Source: Ktedonobacteraceae bacterium (GTDB lineage Bacteria; Chloroflexota; Ktedonobacteria; Ktedonobacterales; Ktedonobacteraceae). Taken from it: 64,000 nt of DNA. Under the pieces are notes generated by a model. It was given only the letters and a program-made list of their open reading frames with translations, was not told where the DNA came from and did not search any database. The position numbers and the translations under genes were made by a program. The stretch is from positions 124,001 through 188,000 of the forward strand of contig DASRBN010000039.1 of assembly GCA_035653615.1 (NCBI GenBank), in the 5' to 3' direction. Within the stretch, counting starts at the first letter, position 1. Every line of letters begins with the position of its first letter. Positions 8,043 to 15,741 of this stretch are shown here, one piece after another.

Positions 8043-9311
8043 TTGAATTCGCCTGCTCATCATCAAGATAAAGAGCATGTAGAAGCGGCTGTAGCGCAGC
8101 AAGTGAGGTTTGCGCGGCTCCAAATAGGGCTTGCTTTTTTCTCATTTATCTTAATTGGAGCGAACGACGGAGCATTTGGCGTTCTGATACCGGGCATACA
8201 GGCGCATTATGGTATCGATAAGGCTACCGTTGGCCTGCTCTTCCTCGCGTCAACTCTTGGCTATCTGATCGCTGCTTTCAACACCGGATTGCTTGTCCAG
8301 AAATTGGGGAACAGGCGCTTCCTGGTACTGGGCGCGTTCAGTTTTCTGCTGGGCGCGCTGGCCCTTGGCTTCATGCTTCCATTTGACATCGTGCTGGTTA
8401 CGATGCTCATGCTCGGTTTTGGCGTAGCCATTATCGATGCGGGCCTCAATGCGTACATCGCTGGATTACCACGCAATGCCGCTCTCTTGAACTATCTGCA
8501 TGCTTTCTACGGCAGTGGGGCTTTGCTCGGTCCGCTCATCGCATCGACTATCCTGGCGATCAGGTGGGGGTGGAACAGCGTCTACTTCGTATGGGTTGCC
8601 ATCGTCCTGATTCTGCTGGTTGGCTACAGACAAATTTTCGCCAAGCGCCAGAACGACCAGCAAACGGAAGTGACCGGGGGTCTGCAGGGCAACATTTTTG
8701 TCAACACCCTCAAGCTGCCGGTGGTGTGGATTGCGGCCTTTTTCCTGCTTGTCTATGTGGGCGCCGAGGTGAGTGTAGGCAGCTGGGTCTATAGTTTGCT
8801 GACCGAGGAGCGGCACTTTTCTATTCTCTATTCAGGCTGGATGGTCAGTGGCTACTGGTTGGGGCTAACGCTGGGACGAGTGGCGCTGGCCAGAGTTGCT
8901 TTGCGTATCGGCACTCGGCGGCTGGTACAATATTGCCTGCTAGGGACAATTGTCGCGGCTCTGCTATTCTGGCTCGTACCGCTGTTTTCTGTCTCCGCGT
9001 TCGGCCTCTGCCTGTTAGGTTTTAGCTTCGGGCCTATTTACCCCATCACCATTGCTTTTCTCTCAAGCCGCGTGCCAGCGCATATTCTAGCTGGTGCGGT
9101 TGGTTTCCTTGCCAGCCTGGGCAGCGCCGGCGCGGCAATGTTTCCCTGGCTTACCGGCTTTCTGGCACAGCATGTCGGACTATGGACATTGATGCCCCTG
9201 GTGGTATTTCTGGCGATTGTGATGGTCTGCTTGTGGCAGTTAGTGAATCAATTCCCACAAGTGGGGTACGAATACGAACAGGCCAATCACAACAGCGAGA
9301 ATGGCGCTTAG
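8043..9311 (+). CDS. MFS permease, FucP/YfkF-like
   Basis: The 422-residue membrane protein has about 12 hydrophobic segments beginning near residue 28 and the MFS signature region around GLLVQKLGNRRFLVLG. It resembles the sugar or fucosidase-type permease branch (MFS_1). The assigned start is a TTG 7 nt after the efp stop and has no clear ribosome site, so translation may be coupled to efp. The C-terminal 24 codons overlap the convergent dgkA gene by 72 nt. The substrate is unknown. Confidence 0.75.
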   Translation: MNSPAHHQDKEHVEAAVAQQVRFARLQIGLAFFSFILIGANDGAFGVLIPGIQAHYGIDKATVGLLFLASTLGYLIAAFNTGLLVQKLGNRRFLVLGAFSFLLGALALGFMLPFDIVLVTMLMLGFGVAIIDAGLNAYIAGLPRNAALLNYLHAFYGSGALLGPLIASTILAIRWGWNSVYFVWVAIVLILLVGYRQIFAKRQNDQQTEVTGGLQGNIFVNTLKLPVVWIAAFFLLVYVGAEVSVGSWVYSLLTEERHFSILYSGWMVSGYWLGLTLGRVALARVALRIGTRRLVQYCLLGTIVAALLFWLVPLFSVSAFGLCLLGFSFGPIYPITIAFLSSRVPAHILAGAVGFLASLGSAGAAMFPWLTGFLAQHVGLWTLMPLVVFLAIVMVCLWQLVNQFPQVGYEYEQANHNSENGA

Positions 9312-9641
9312 AAGTACGGCGCCCGCTGCCACATCCTTCGCGATTTTCGCCAGGGGATGGTATTCCGGCGAGGCCAGATCAATACATAACTCGATAACCG
9401 TATTGAACATCTCGGCGATGAAGACACCGGTAATTGCCACGAAGATCATCGCAAACTCAACTGCTGAAATGCGCAGCACGATACCCAGGGCAATCGCGAG
9501 AACCGCTATAATGATGTGTACCCACATGTTGCGCTGGGTGCGAAGCGCATACCACAGTCCGGCGAAGGCATAACCAAAACTGGCAATGAATTTCGCCCAT
9601 TCGCTTTTTGGCGAACCCGCCGGTAGTGGCGATTTGCTCAT
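9240..9641 (-). CDS. dgkA: Diacylglycerol/undecaprenol kinase, DgkA family
   Basis: The 133-residue membrane protein has three hydrophobic helices and the DgkA hallmark region (AEMFNTVIELCIDL, with E and N of the active site) near residue 80, plus KIAKDVAAGAVLL. Gram-positive-type members phosphorylate undecaprenol for wall precursor recycling. Others act on diacylglycerol. The frame opens at 9659, but ATG 9641 overlaps the ybeY stop as ATGA, so I chose it. Gene order ybeY-dgkA is widely conserved. The 3' end overlaps the convergent permease gene. Confidence 0.9.
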   Translation of the reverse strand: MSKSPLPAGSPKSEWAKFIASFGYAFAGLWYALRTQRNMWVHIIIAVLAIALGIVLRISAVEFAMIFVAITGVFIAEMFNTVIELCIDLASPEYHPLAKIAKDVAAGAVLLSAILAVVIGLFVFVPHLWELIH

Positions 9642-10222
9642 TGGTTTTGCGCTTTCCACCCCATCGCTTCCAATACCGCTCGTTGTAAATTCACCATTGC
9701 GCTGTACCCGGCCTCTGTCGCATCATCGTAGCCAACGAGGTGTAAAATACCGTGAGCGAAAAGGTAGAGTAGTTCATAAGCAGGCGTATGCCCTGCTTGT
9801 GCCGCCTGGCGCACGACTGTCGGCCATGAAATGACGATATCACCTAAGTTCAGAGGTAATTCAGATGGGGTAATAAACTTTGGTAGATTGCTTGTCTCTG
9901 CGCTTACTTCGCCATTGTTGCCCTCGGCAAATGCCCAGAGCTGGTCATCGGGCGCCTTCACCAATGGTTTATCCAGTAAAGGAAATGAAAGCACATCGGT
10001 TGGTTTATCTTGCTGTCGATAACGCTTATTCAAATCTTGCATCATTGCATCTTCTGTTACGACAAGTGTCACCAGCGCAGCTTGTGAAATACCCGCTTCG
10101 CGCAGCGTCTTCTCAAGAAGCTCTTCTAGTGAAAGAGAGGCAAGTAACTCATGAATGATCGAATCGGTTTCTTCGTCTCCTGTGTCGATAGAAAGTTCTA
10201 TTTCTGATTTGTATTTTTCCAT
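9638..10222 (-). CDS. ybeY: YbeY-family endoribonuclease with altered zinc site
   Basis: The 194-residue protein matches YbeY, the metal-dependent RNase for rRNA 3' maturation and ribosome quality control. It has LNKRYRQQDKPTDVLSFP and the C-terminal signature HGILHLVGYDD. The family signature is HGxLHLxGYDH, and the third histidine, a zinc ligand, is Asp here. The N-terminal 25 residues are acidic and longer than usual. There is an insertion of about 25 residues after the LSFP motif (KAPDDQLWAFAEGN region). It is coupled to dgkA by an ATGA overlap. Confidence 0.88.
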   Translation of the reverse strand: MEKYKSEIELSIDTGDEETDSIIHELLASLSLEELLEKTLREAGISQAALVTLVVTEDAMMQDLNKRYRQQDKPTDVLSFPLLDKPLVKAPDDQLWAFAEGNNGEVSAETSNLPKFITPSELPLNLGDIVISWPTVVRQAAQAGHTPAYELLYLFAHGILHLVGYDDATEAGYSAMVNLQRAVLEAMGWKAQNQ

Positions 10223-10357
10223 AATTCACCGGGAACATTCAACCACAGGCGTATAGGGCCTGGTAAAAAATGAAGCCTCCTCCTGAAAAAGATGATACGA
10301 GGTACAACTACTACCGCATCACCCGAACAGGTGGAGGCAAATCTCTTATGTGCGAAA

Positions 10358-10543
10358 TTATGCTTTGTGAGCGTTTCTGCGCCGTCTCGCGGCTGCTTCT
10401 TTTTTCTTCCGTTTGACGCTCGGCTTCTCGTAATGCTCTCTGCGGCGAGCTTCAGCCAGTATGCCATCTTGCTGAATCTTACGATTGAACCGTTTGAGAG
10501 CAGTTTCAAACGATTCGTTTTCGCCGATCTTGACTTCCGACAC
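10358..10543 (-). CDS. rpsU: Ribosomal protein bS21
   Basis: The 61-residue basic protein matches bS21 of the 30S subunit: start [18 protein letters not shown], central [14 protein letters not shown] and an Arg/Lys-rich tail. bS21 sits near the anti-Shine-Dalgarno end of 16S rRNA. The start codon is GTG (10543-10541) with a GGGGGTGAG purine stretch upstream. The gene lies upstream of ybeY on the same strand, a common association of translation genes. Confidence 0.95.
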   Translation of the reverse strand: MSEVKIGENESFETALKRFNRKIQQDGILAEARRREHYEKPSVKRKKKEAAARRRRNAHKA

Positions 10544-10691
10544 CAGGGCTCACCCCCTTGTGGCCAGTTTTGAGGGTGCAGGTGAAACACAAAACCTACG
10601 CAGCCCTGAACCCTCACGACCTGCTGAAAAATTATAGTTCAGGCTCATTGCCATGTCAAGATTTTTGGCCGTGGTGATTGCTCATAAGTGA

Positions 10692-10723
10692 CGGGGGATT
10701 CTGAGCGCAGCGAAGAATCCCCG
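10692..10723. repeat. Single GAGCGCAGCGAAG-family repeat unit
   Basis: GGGGATTCTGAGCGCAGCG followed by AAGAATCCCC forms a short palindrome between rpsU and phaB. It is the first member of the dispersed repeat family seen at 29.7, 37.6, 40.0, 45.7, 49.5, 57.9 and 59.2 kb. Confidence 0.8.
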
Positions 10724-10761
10724 CGGCTTTGATGCTTCGTTTGCCTGATCTTCTTGCAGGA

Positions 10762-11508
10762 CTAGATGTAAACGCCTCCGTTAATACTGATAGCCTGGGC
10801 AGTCATGTAATCGGCTTCAGTGACAATATACCTCACGCACGAGGCAATCTCTTCTGCCGTGCCGAAGCGCGCCATGGGAATCTTTTCCAGGATACGCTGG
10901 CGTATGTTCTCCGGTACTTCAAACAACATATCGGTCTCTGTGAAGCCTGGGCAGACCGCATTGACCGTAATGCCGTGACGAGCAACCTCAAGCGCTACTG
11001 ATTTGGTGAATCCGATGATGCCTGCCTTGGTCGCGGCATAGTTTGCCTGTCCAATATTGCCTGCCAGGGCCACAAAAGAACTGATATTGACAATCTTGCC
11101 GCTCTTGCGCTCTAGCATAAAGGGTAAAACCTGCTTGGTGCAATTGAATGTGCTGCCAAGATTGACGTTGATTACCTCGTCCCAATGCTGCCTGGTCATA
11201 TTCTTCAGCGTTTTGTCGCGGGTGATGCCGGCGTTGTTTACTAAGATATCGATCTGGCCGAAAGTCTCGATAGTTTGCCGTACCATCTCGCCGACCTGGT
11301 CGTAATCGGTGACATCAGCGCGAATCGGCAGCGCCTGCACACCGGTCTCGCGAATCTCCTCGGCCAGCTGCTCAGCGGACTCGGCGCTGCGCGCGTAGTT
11401 GATAACCACATTTGCCCCTGTAAGGGCCAGTTCTTTCGCTATCGCCCGGCCAATACCGCGGCCCGCTCCAGTTACAATGGCAGTTTTACCGTCCAGTCGT
11501 CTGCACAT
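10762..11508 (-). CDS. phaB: Acetoacetyl-CoA reductase / 3-oxoacyl-ACP reductase
   Basis: The 248-residue short-chain dehydrogenase has a TGAGRGIG cofactor loop (residues 14-21), an NNAG motif, catalytic Ser in NISSF and YAATK (Tyr-x3-Lys). It reduces acetoacetyl-CoA (or 3-oxoacyl-ACP) with NADPH to the R-3-hydroxy form, the PHA monomer precursor. Sequence alone cannot separate PhaB from FabG. Position next to phaC/phaE favours PhaB. AAGGAGGAG lies 6 nt before the ATG. It is separated from the class III phaC by about 480 nt, so it may have its own promoter. Confidence 0.85.
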   Translation of the reverse strand: MCRRLDGKTAIVTGAGRGIGRAIAKELALTGANVVINYARSAESAEQLAEEIRETGVQALPIRADVTDYDQVGEMVRQTIETFGQIDILVNNAGITRDKTLKNMTRQHWDEVINVNLGSTFNCTKQVLPFMLERKSGKIVNISSFVALAGNIGQANYAATKAGIIGFTKSVALEVARHGITVNAVCPGFTETDMLFEVPENIRQRILEKIPMARFGTAEEIASCVRYIVTEADYMTAQAISINGGVYI

Positions 11509-11716
11509 AAGTCTCCTCCTTGCGTGAAATAACTTGCTGATATCGATTCAACGCTTAAGCGTGGGCAAGCATAGAAAAGAGAGGATCCGGCCATTGACCG
11601 GCAGGTCTGCCAGATGCCACTACTATCTCCATGCCTTGCTCGCAAAAACACGCTCATGCTTTAATGGTAACTACAAGAATGGTGGTGTATTAGAAATGAA
11701 GAGCTATGCTTTGCCA

Positions 11717-11791
11717 CTCATCATTTCTCTATGTGACAATTGTTCTGAGTGGTTCCCGGAAACATTGTAACACATAGAAAAATGAAATGAG
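11717..11791. repeat. Imperfect inverted repeat between phaC and phaB
   Basis: A left arm containing TTTCTCTATGTGACAAT and a right arm containing ATTGTAACACATAGAAAAA pair imperfectly around a loop of about 20 nt. It lies downstream of the leftward phaC and upstream of phaB, so it may be an intervening terminator or attenuator. Nothing else in 11509-11813 is recognisable. Confidence 0.4.
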
Positions 11792-11813
11792 ATTTCGCAA
11801 GCAAAGGGGCAGC

Positions 11814-11951
11814 ATGTCAAACACGAATGAAGCCGAACTGCTGGATAGCGTGCTGAACAAGAATCCTGGCGACAGGGTGGCGCTACAGGTCTACTGTGGC
11901 AGTCGGCTTTCGACGGTAAACGTCACGCCCGGTAAATTAAGCACGCCTTGA
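11814..11951 (+). pseudogene. PDZ-domain C-terminal remnant of an HtrA-like protease, or small ORF
   Basis: The 45-codon frame (MSNTNEAELLDSVL... PGDRVALQVYCGSRLSTVNV) resembles the last strands of the PDZ domain found at the C-terminus of S1C serine proteases, which usually read PGDTVxLTVxRxGxxLTVxVTLG. No protease domain or upstream PDZ part is present on this strand. An AAGGGG lies 5 nt before the ATG, so some translation is possible. I favour a gene fragment left by rearrangement. It is oriented against the flanking pha genes. Confidence 0.4.
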
Positions 11952-11986
11952 TGAGGAGTGGCTGTTCAGACTTCTTCAGGCATCAG

Positions 11987-13060
11987 CTAAACTGAACGAG
12001 GCTCCAACCAGCTCTCGATCTTGGGCCAGAGATTCCTCCTGGCATCGGCGCCCGTCAGCAGGCCCACATGTCCGGCGTTGAGAACGTAGAATTCCTTATC
12101 CTGGCTGCTAATCAGGCGCATAATGGCCTCGGCTTGCGGCAGAGTGCAGATGTGATCCTTTTTTCCCGCGATATCAAGGACGGGGCAGGTAATATTTGAG
12201 AGGTCTACTCTTCGCCCGCGCAGCATGATCTCGCCCTTGACCAGCTTATTCTGCTGGTAAAACTCGCGAATCCATTGCTTGAACGTGGCTCCGGCGAAAG
12301 GCACACCGTCGTTTACCCATTTGTTCATCGCCAGCCATGTTTCCATCGGCTTATCGTGCATGATGCGGTCCCACATGGTCACGTATGTTCCAACATAGTT
12401 GGTAACTGGCCTCACCAGGCGATTGCCCGTATCAACAAGTTCACCGGGCACATTACCATAGAGATCTACCAGCACGTCGGGATCGAAATGTTTCTCGCTG
12501 GTGAACACTCCGTACAAGCCCATGTTTTCCTCGGTAAAATCTATGGGCGCGGTCAGCAGGATCAGATTCTTCAGGGGTTTACCGGGGAAGAGCGCGGCAT
12601 ACATTGCGCACATGGTGCCACCCATGCAGAATCCAAAGAGGGTGAGTTCATCGGCCTGGGACGTTTTCAATACTTTTTTCACGGCGCGAGCGATGTAGTC
12701 CAGTACGTAGTTTTCAAATGTGAGGTCTTTATCTTCATCGCCGGGGGTGCCCCAGTCAAGCATATAGACATCAAAACCCTTGTTGACAAGATATTCTACC
12801 AGGCTGTTGCCGGGCATCAGGTCTAAAACGTAGGAGCGATTGATCAATGCATAAATCAGCAGAATCGGCACCGGGAAGCGCTTTTTCACCGGGGATAGAT
12901 AGTGGTAGAGTTGAGCCTTGTTCTTTGTCCAGATCACCTCTTTCGGCGTCTGTCCTGTGTCGGCTTTTGCTCCATCCAGAACAATCCGCATACCAGTTTT
13001 AAGCTTTTTTAATGTACTTTCGATATCACTAAACGGTGATGCGCTATGCTCAATAGCCAT
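11987..13060 (-). CDS. phaC: Class III PHA synthase catalytic subunit PhaC
   Basis: The 357-residue protein has the length of class III/IV PhaC. The lipase-like box GFCMGG places the nucleophile at Cys145. Asp302 (GKKDHI) and His331 (NAGHVGLL) complete the triad at the positions known for class III enzymes. It polymerises R-3-hydroxyacyl-CoA into granule polyester and needs a PhaE or PhaR partner. phaE is encoded directly upstream (58-nt gap). A GAGGGG ribosome site precedes the ATG. Confidence 0.92.
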   Translation of the reverse strand: MAIEHSASPFSDIESTLKKLKTGMRIVLDGAKADTGQTPKEVIWTKNKAQLYHYLSPVKKRFPVPILLIYALINRSYVLDLMPGNSLVEYLVNKGFDVYMLDWGTPGDEDKDLTFENYVLDYIARAVKKVLKTSQADELTLFGFCMGGTMCAMYAALFPGKPLKNLILLTAPIDFTEENMGLYGVFTSEKHFDPDVLVDLYGNVPGELVDTGNRLVRPVTNYVGTYVTMWDRIMHDKPMETWLAMNKWVNDGVPFAGATFKQWIREFYQQNKLVKGEIMLRGRRVDLSNITCPVLDIAGKKDHICTLPQAEAIMRLISSQDKEFYVLNAGHVGLLTGADARRNLWPKIESWLEPRSV

Positions 13061-13118
13061 GAAGCTTTTCCCCTCTATTCTTTTTTAATATCATGCGATA
13101 GGACTACGATGTCCGACC

Positions 13119-14126
13119 TTACGACCCGGCTTCAGCAGGTTGACCGGCGGCCTCTGTTTGAGACGCCTTTTTCCTTTGAGGCTTATGAGGTGCCCGCGCT
13201 TTCGCTTCGCCATGGCCGTCAGGCTCATAAGCCTCGAGCTTTGAAAACTTCGTCAAGATAGTATCCAGCTTGCCTTCAACCTGTTCCAGGCGTTGGGCCA
13301 GGTCCTGGATTGCCCTGAACTGTCCAGCTTGCTCTTGAAGCGCATCCAGCTTACCCTCAACCGTGGCTAAGCGACTCTCCAGCTCTGGAGCAATCGTGGC
13401 CGCCTGGCTCTCAATATGCTTCAAGTATACTTCGATACTGGAAATCGCCTGAGTTAGCTGGCTCCCAGCCTGCTGCACGTTTCCTTCTACGCTGGCAATA
13501 GATTGATTTAGGCGACTCTCGGCAGCTGCCAGGCGATGCTCAATGCCCTCAATCGCCTCGCGCTTTACGGTTTGAGCGAGGGCAGCGTCAACATCCTCAA
13601 ACCTCTCGTCTAGCCGGTCAAACTTCTCTTCCAGGGCAACAACGAGTTCGGATACGTGCGATACATCGGAGCGCGAGGGCAATTGCAAGATGCGCAGGTA
13701 CTCTTCGTTGGCGCGCCGGAATGCCCGCGAGAAACTGGCATAGCTTTCCAGAAACTGCTTGTTGAATTCGAGGAATTGTTCGGAAGCGATGATGCGTTCG
13801 ACTATGCTAGACCAGGATTCGCTAATAGCGTCGTACCACTCTTTCAGGAAAGTGAAAGGGTCGGACGGGACGGTTCCTCCGGCCAGCAATTTCTCCTGTA
13901 TCGCCTCCATCATCTCCAGCCATTGTGAAGTAAGTCCTAACGGGTCGGTTCCCATTTCAGCAGTTTTTTGCCAGGTAGACATCGTCGCATCAAGCCATTG
14001 TTTCCAGGCTTCTCTTGAATTTTGCATGCCCTGGGCTGTCGCTTTCAGAACCTGATCTTGCCCTTCTTGCAGGTTTTTTAACCAGAGCTGGTAAAAGCCG
14101 TAGGAGTCTGAGTTAGCCTCTTTCAC
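13119..14126 (-). CDS. phaE: Class III PHA synthase subunit PhaE
   Basis: The 335-residue protein has a Trp-rich helical N-terminal two thirds (LTSQWLEMMEAIQEKL, FTFLKEWYDAISESW) typical of PhaE. A long coiled coil follows at about 175-300 (repeated ALEEKFDRLDERF and RLAAAESRLN patterns), with a Lys/Ala-rich tail. Its length fits PhaE, not the shorter PhaR of class IV. It activates PhaC in a granule-bound complex. Its ATG overlaps the phaQ stop (ATGA), so phaQ-phaE-phaC form one operon. The extended coiled coil is longer than I would expect for PhaE. Confidence 0.8.
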   Translation of the reverse strand: MKEANSDSYGFYQLWLKNLQEGQDQVLKATAQGMQNSREAWKQWLDATMSTWQKTAEMGTDPLGLTSQWLEMMEAIQEKLLAGGTVPSDPFTFLKEWYDAISESWSSIVERIIASEQFLEFNKQFLESYASFSRAFRRANEEYLRILQLPSRSDVSHVSELVVALEEKFDRLDERFEDVDAALAQTVKREAIEGIEHRLAAAESRLNQSIASVEGNVQQAGSQLTQAISSIEVYLKHIESQAATIAPELESRLATVEGKLDALQEQAGQFRAIQDLAQRLEQVEGKLDTILTKFSKLEAYEPDGHGEAKARAPHKPQRKKASQTEAAGQPAEAGS

Positions 14127-14536
14127 TTTTCATCCTTCTTTTCTTTTGGCGATGGCCTGCCGGTATAGATGCGGAAGAACGCATCCATCATCTTCTGGTA
14201 CTGGTCCAATGACTCTGCCCAGAACTTCAGGTAAGCCTCACCAGCCTCGGTAATCTTGTATATGCGCCTGGCAGGGCCGCCCTCTGAGGTATCCCAACTG
14301 GAACTGACCATGCCTTGCTTTTCCATTTGCCGCAGTGTTCGATAGAACGTCCCCGGATTCATCGCTGCCAGGCCAAATGCTGCCATCTTCTCCATCAATT
14401 CATACCCATAGGAACTCCACTCGCGCAGCATGAGCAGCACGACCGGCACAACCCAGTTCTTCGACCACGCATCCGTGGCAGAATTTTGAAATTCTTTTTC
14501 CTGATCCTTCTCTTGATCCTCGTTCATATGCACCAT
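14123..14536 (-). CDS. phaQ: PhaQ-like PadR-family PHA-responsive repressor
   Basis: The protein has a PadR winged helix: VVPVVLLMLREWSSYGYEL, then NPGTFYRTLRQMEKQGMV and a beta-wing with PARRIYKITEAGEAYL. PhaQ of Bacillus represses phaQ and phasin genes until it senses PHA. This gene heads phaQ-phaE-phaC, which fits. The frame opens at 14554. ATG 14536 has a GGTGG stretch and gives 137 residues, but the start is uncertain. The dyad at 14604-14631 over its own promoter, repeated at the phasin promoter, is its likely operator. Confidence 0.8.
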   Translation of the reverse strand: MVHMNEDQEKDQEKEFQNSATDAWSKNWVVPVVLLMLREWSSYGYELMEKMAAFGLAAMNPGTFYRTLRQMEKQGMVSSSWDTSEGGPARRIYKITEAGEAYLKFWAESLDQYQKMMDAFFRIYTGRPSPKEKKDEK

Positions 14537-14603
14537 AATAATGCCACCACCCATTATTCAGTAATATAATAGCCCTTTAGCTTGCGTTTGAATTGACATT
14601 TTA

Positions 14604-14643
14604 CATCTATATGCATTTTACATCTAGATGCACGCTTTGTCAA
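14604..14643 (-). promoter_or_regulatory. phaQ-phaE-phaC promoter with PhaQ-type operator
   Basis: On the minus strand there is TTGACA (14643-14638), a 17-nt spacer and TAAAAT (14620-14615). A dyad with arms GCATCTAGATG and CATATAGATG flanks the spacer TAAAATG, so it covers the -10 box. A further ATGTAAAATG copy follows. The same layout occurs at 19271-19311. Confidence 0.75.
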
Positions 14644-14656
14644 GACAACGTCCTGG

Positions 14657-15718
14657 TTATTTCCTCTCCACAAGCCGGGCTGTGTATTCTATAAGGGCAC
14701 GCACACGATTGCCGAAAGCCGCGAAGCGTTCATCCTGCGTTTGCCCGCGCTTCCAGCGTACATAAATCTGCTGGATAATTACGGCCAGCTTGAAATACGC
14801 GAAGATCAGGTAAAAATCGAGCGAGGAGAGATCGCGCCCGCTCTTTTGCGCGTACATTTCCATAAATTGCTCGCGGTTGATGAAACCGGGCATCGTGGTT
14901 ACCGCGGGCAGGACTGTGCGCAGTTCTTCCGGATCATCGCTATTCACCCAGTAACTCAATGTAATGGCGAGATCAAAAAGTGGATCGCCGATGGTCGCCA
15001 TTTCCCAATCCAGCACTGCTGTTACCCTGGTCAGGTCATCTGCAGCCAGCAGCATGTTATTCAATTTGAAATCATTGTGAATAAGCGTTGCCGGTGGGCT
15101 TTGTGGCACGTGTTCTGCCAGCCAGCTGGTGAGAGGTACAACCTGGGGAATTTCATCGGTTTGCGCGCGGAAATAGCGCTCGATCCAGCCCTTTACCTGG
15201 CGTGCGAGAAAACCTTCGGGATGCCCAAACTCGCTCAATCCTGCCGCCTGCCAGTCGATAGCGTGTATCTGCACCAATGTCTCGACGACCGTTTGCGACA
15301 TGCGGGCGCATAATTCTTCTGTAGGTGTGACGCCGGGCGGGAACCTGTCATTGACAACCACCCCTCTGCGTCTTTCCATCACATAAAAGGGCGCACCTAA
15401 AATGTTCAGGTCGTTGCAGAAGAAGTAGGGCATGGGCGCGAGGGGAAAGACGGGAGCAATCTTGCGCAACAGGCCGGATTCCCTTTCCATATCGTGGGCT
15501 TTTGGTGGAACCGGGCCAAACGGCGGGCGGCGCAGCACACCTTCCCAATCGCCTATTTGCAGCAAGTATGTCAGATTAGAAGCCCCGGATGGGAACTGCC
15601 TGACACGCAATGGGCCGGGGCCTAAGCCCTCGATATGCTCGCGCAGGTATTGTTCCACCTTTGGAACGTCAAAATCCTCTCCTGAGCGAATAGCAATTGT
15701 CTCGTCCTGAACGTTCAT
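14657..15718 (-). CDS. APH-family phosphotransferase (ACAD10/11 kinase-like)
   Basis: The 353-residue protein has the aminoglycoside-phosphotransferase/choline-kinase fold. It has a Gly/Ser loop near residue 40 (PSGASNLTY), LIHNDFKLNNML (catalytic HxDxxxxN) and AVLDWEMATIGDPLFDLA (metal Asp). The closest theme is the kinase domain fused to human ACAD10/11 and found with fatty-acid genes in bacteria, which phosphorylates 4-hydroxyacyl-CoA. That link is family knowledge, not shown here. It follows the class I phaC by 23 nt, so a role in hydroxyacyl-CoA supply or salvage is likely. The longer frame to 15865 overlaps phaC and is unlikely. Confidence 0.8.
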   Translation of the reverse strand: MNVQDETIAIRSGEDFDVPKVEQYLREHIEGLGPGPLRVRQFPSGASNLTYLLQIGDWEGVLRRPPFGPVPPKAHDMERESGLLRKIAPVFPLAPMPYFFCNDLNILGAPFYVMERRRGVVVNDRFPPGVTPTEELCARMSQTVVETLVQIHAIDWQAAGLSEFGHPEGFLARQVKGWIERYFRAQTDEIPQVVPLTSWLAEHVPQSPPATLIHNDFKLNNMLLAADDLTRVTAVLDWEMATIGDPLFDLAITLSYWVNSDDPEELRTVLPAVTTMPGFINREQFMEMYAQKSGRDLSSLDFYLIFAYFKLAVIIQQIYVRWKRGQTQDERFAAFGNRVRALIEYTARLVERK

Positions 15719-15741
15719 CCTTGTACATTGCCCCTTTTCTT

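Noticed and set aside
12275-12826. 183-codon plus-strand frame
   Set aside because: It is antisense to the class III phaC with its full catalytic triad and is a shadow of codon bias.
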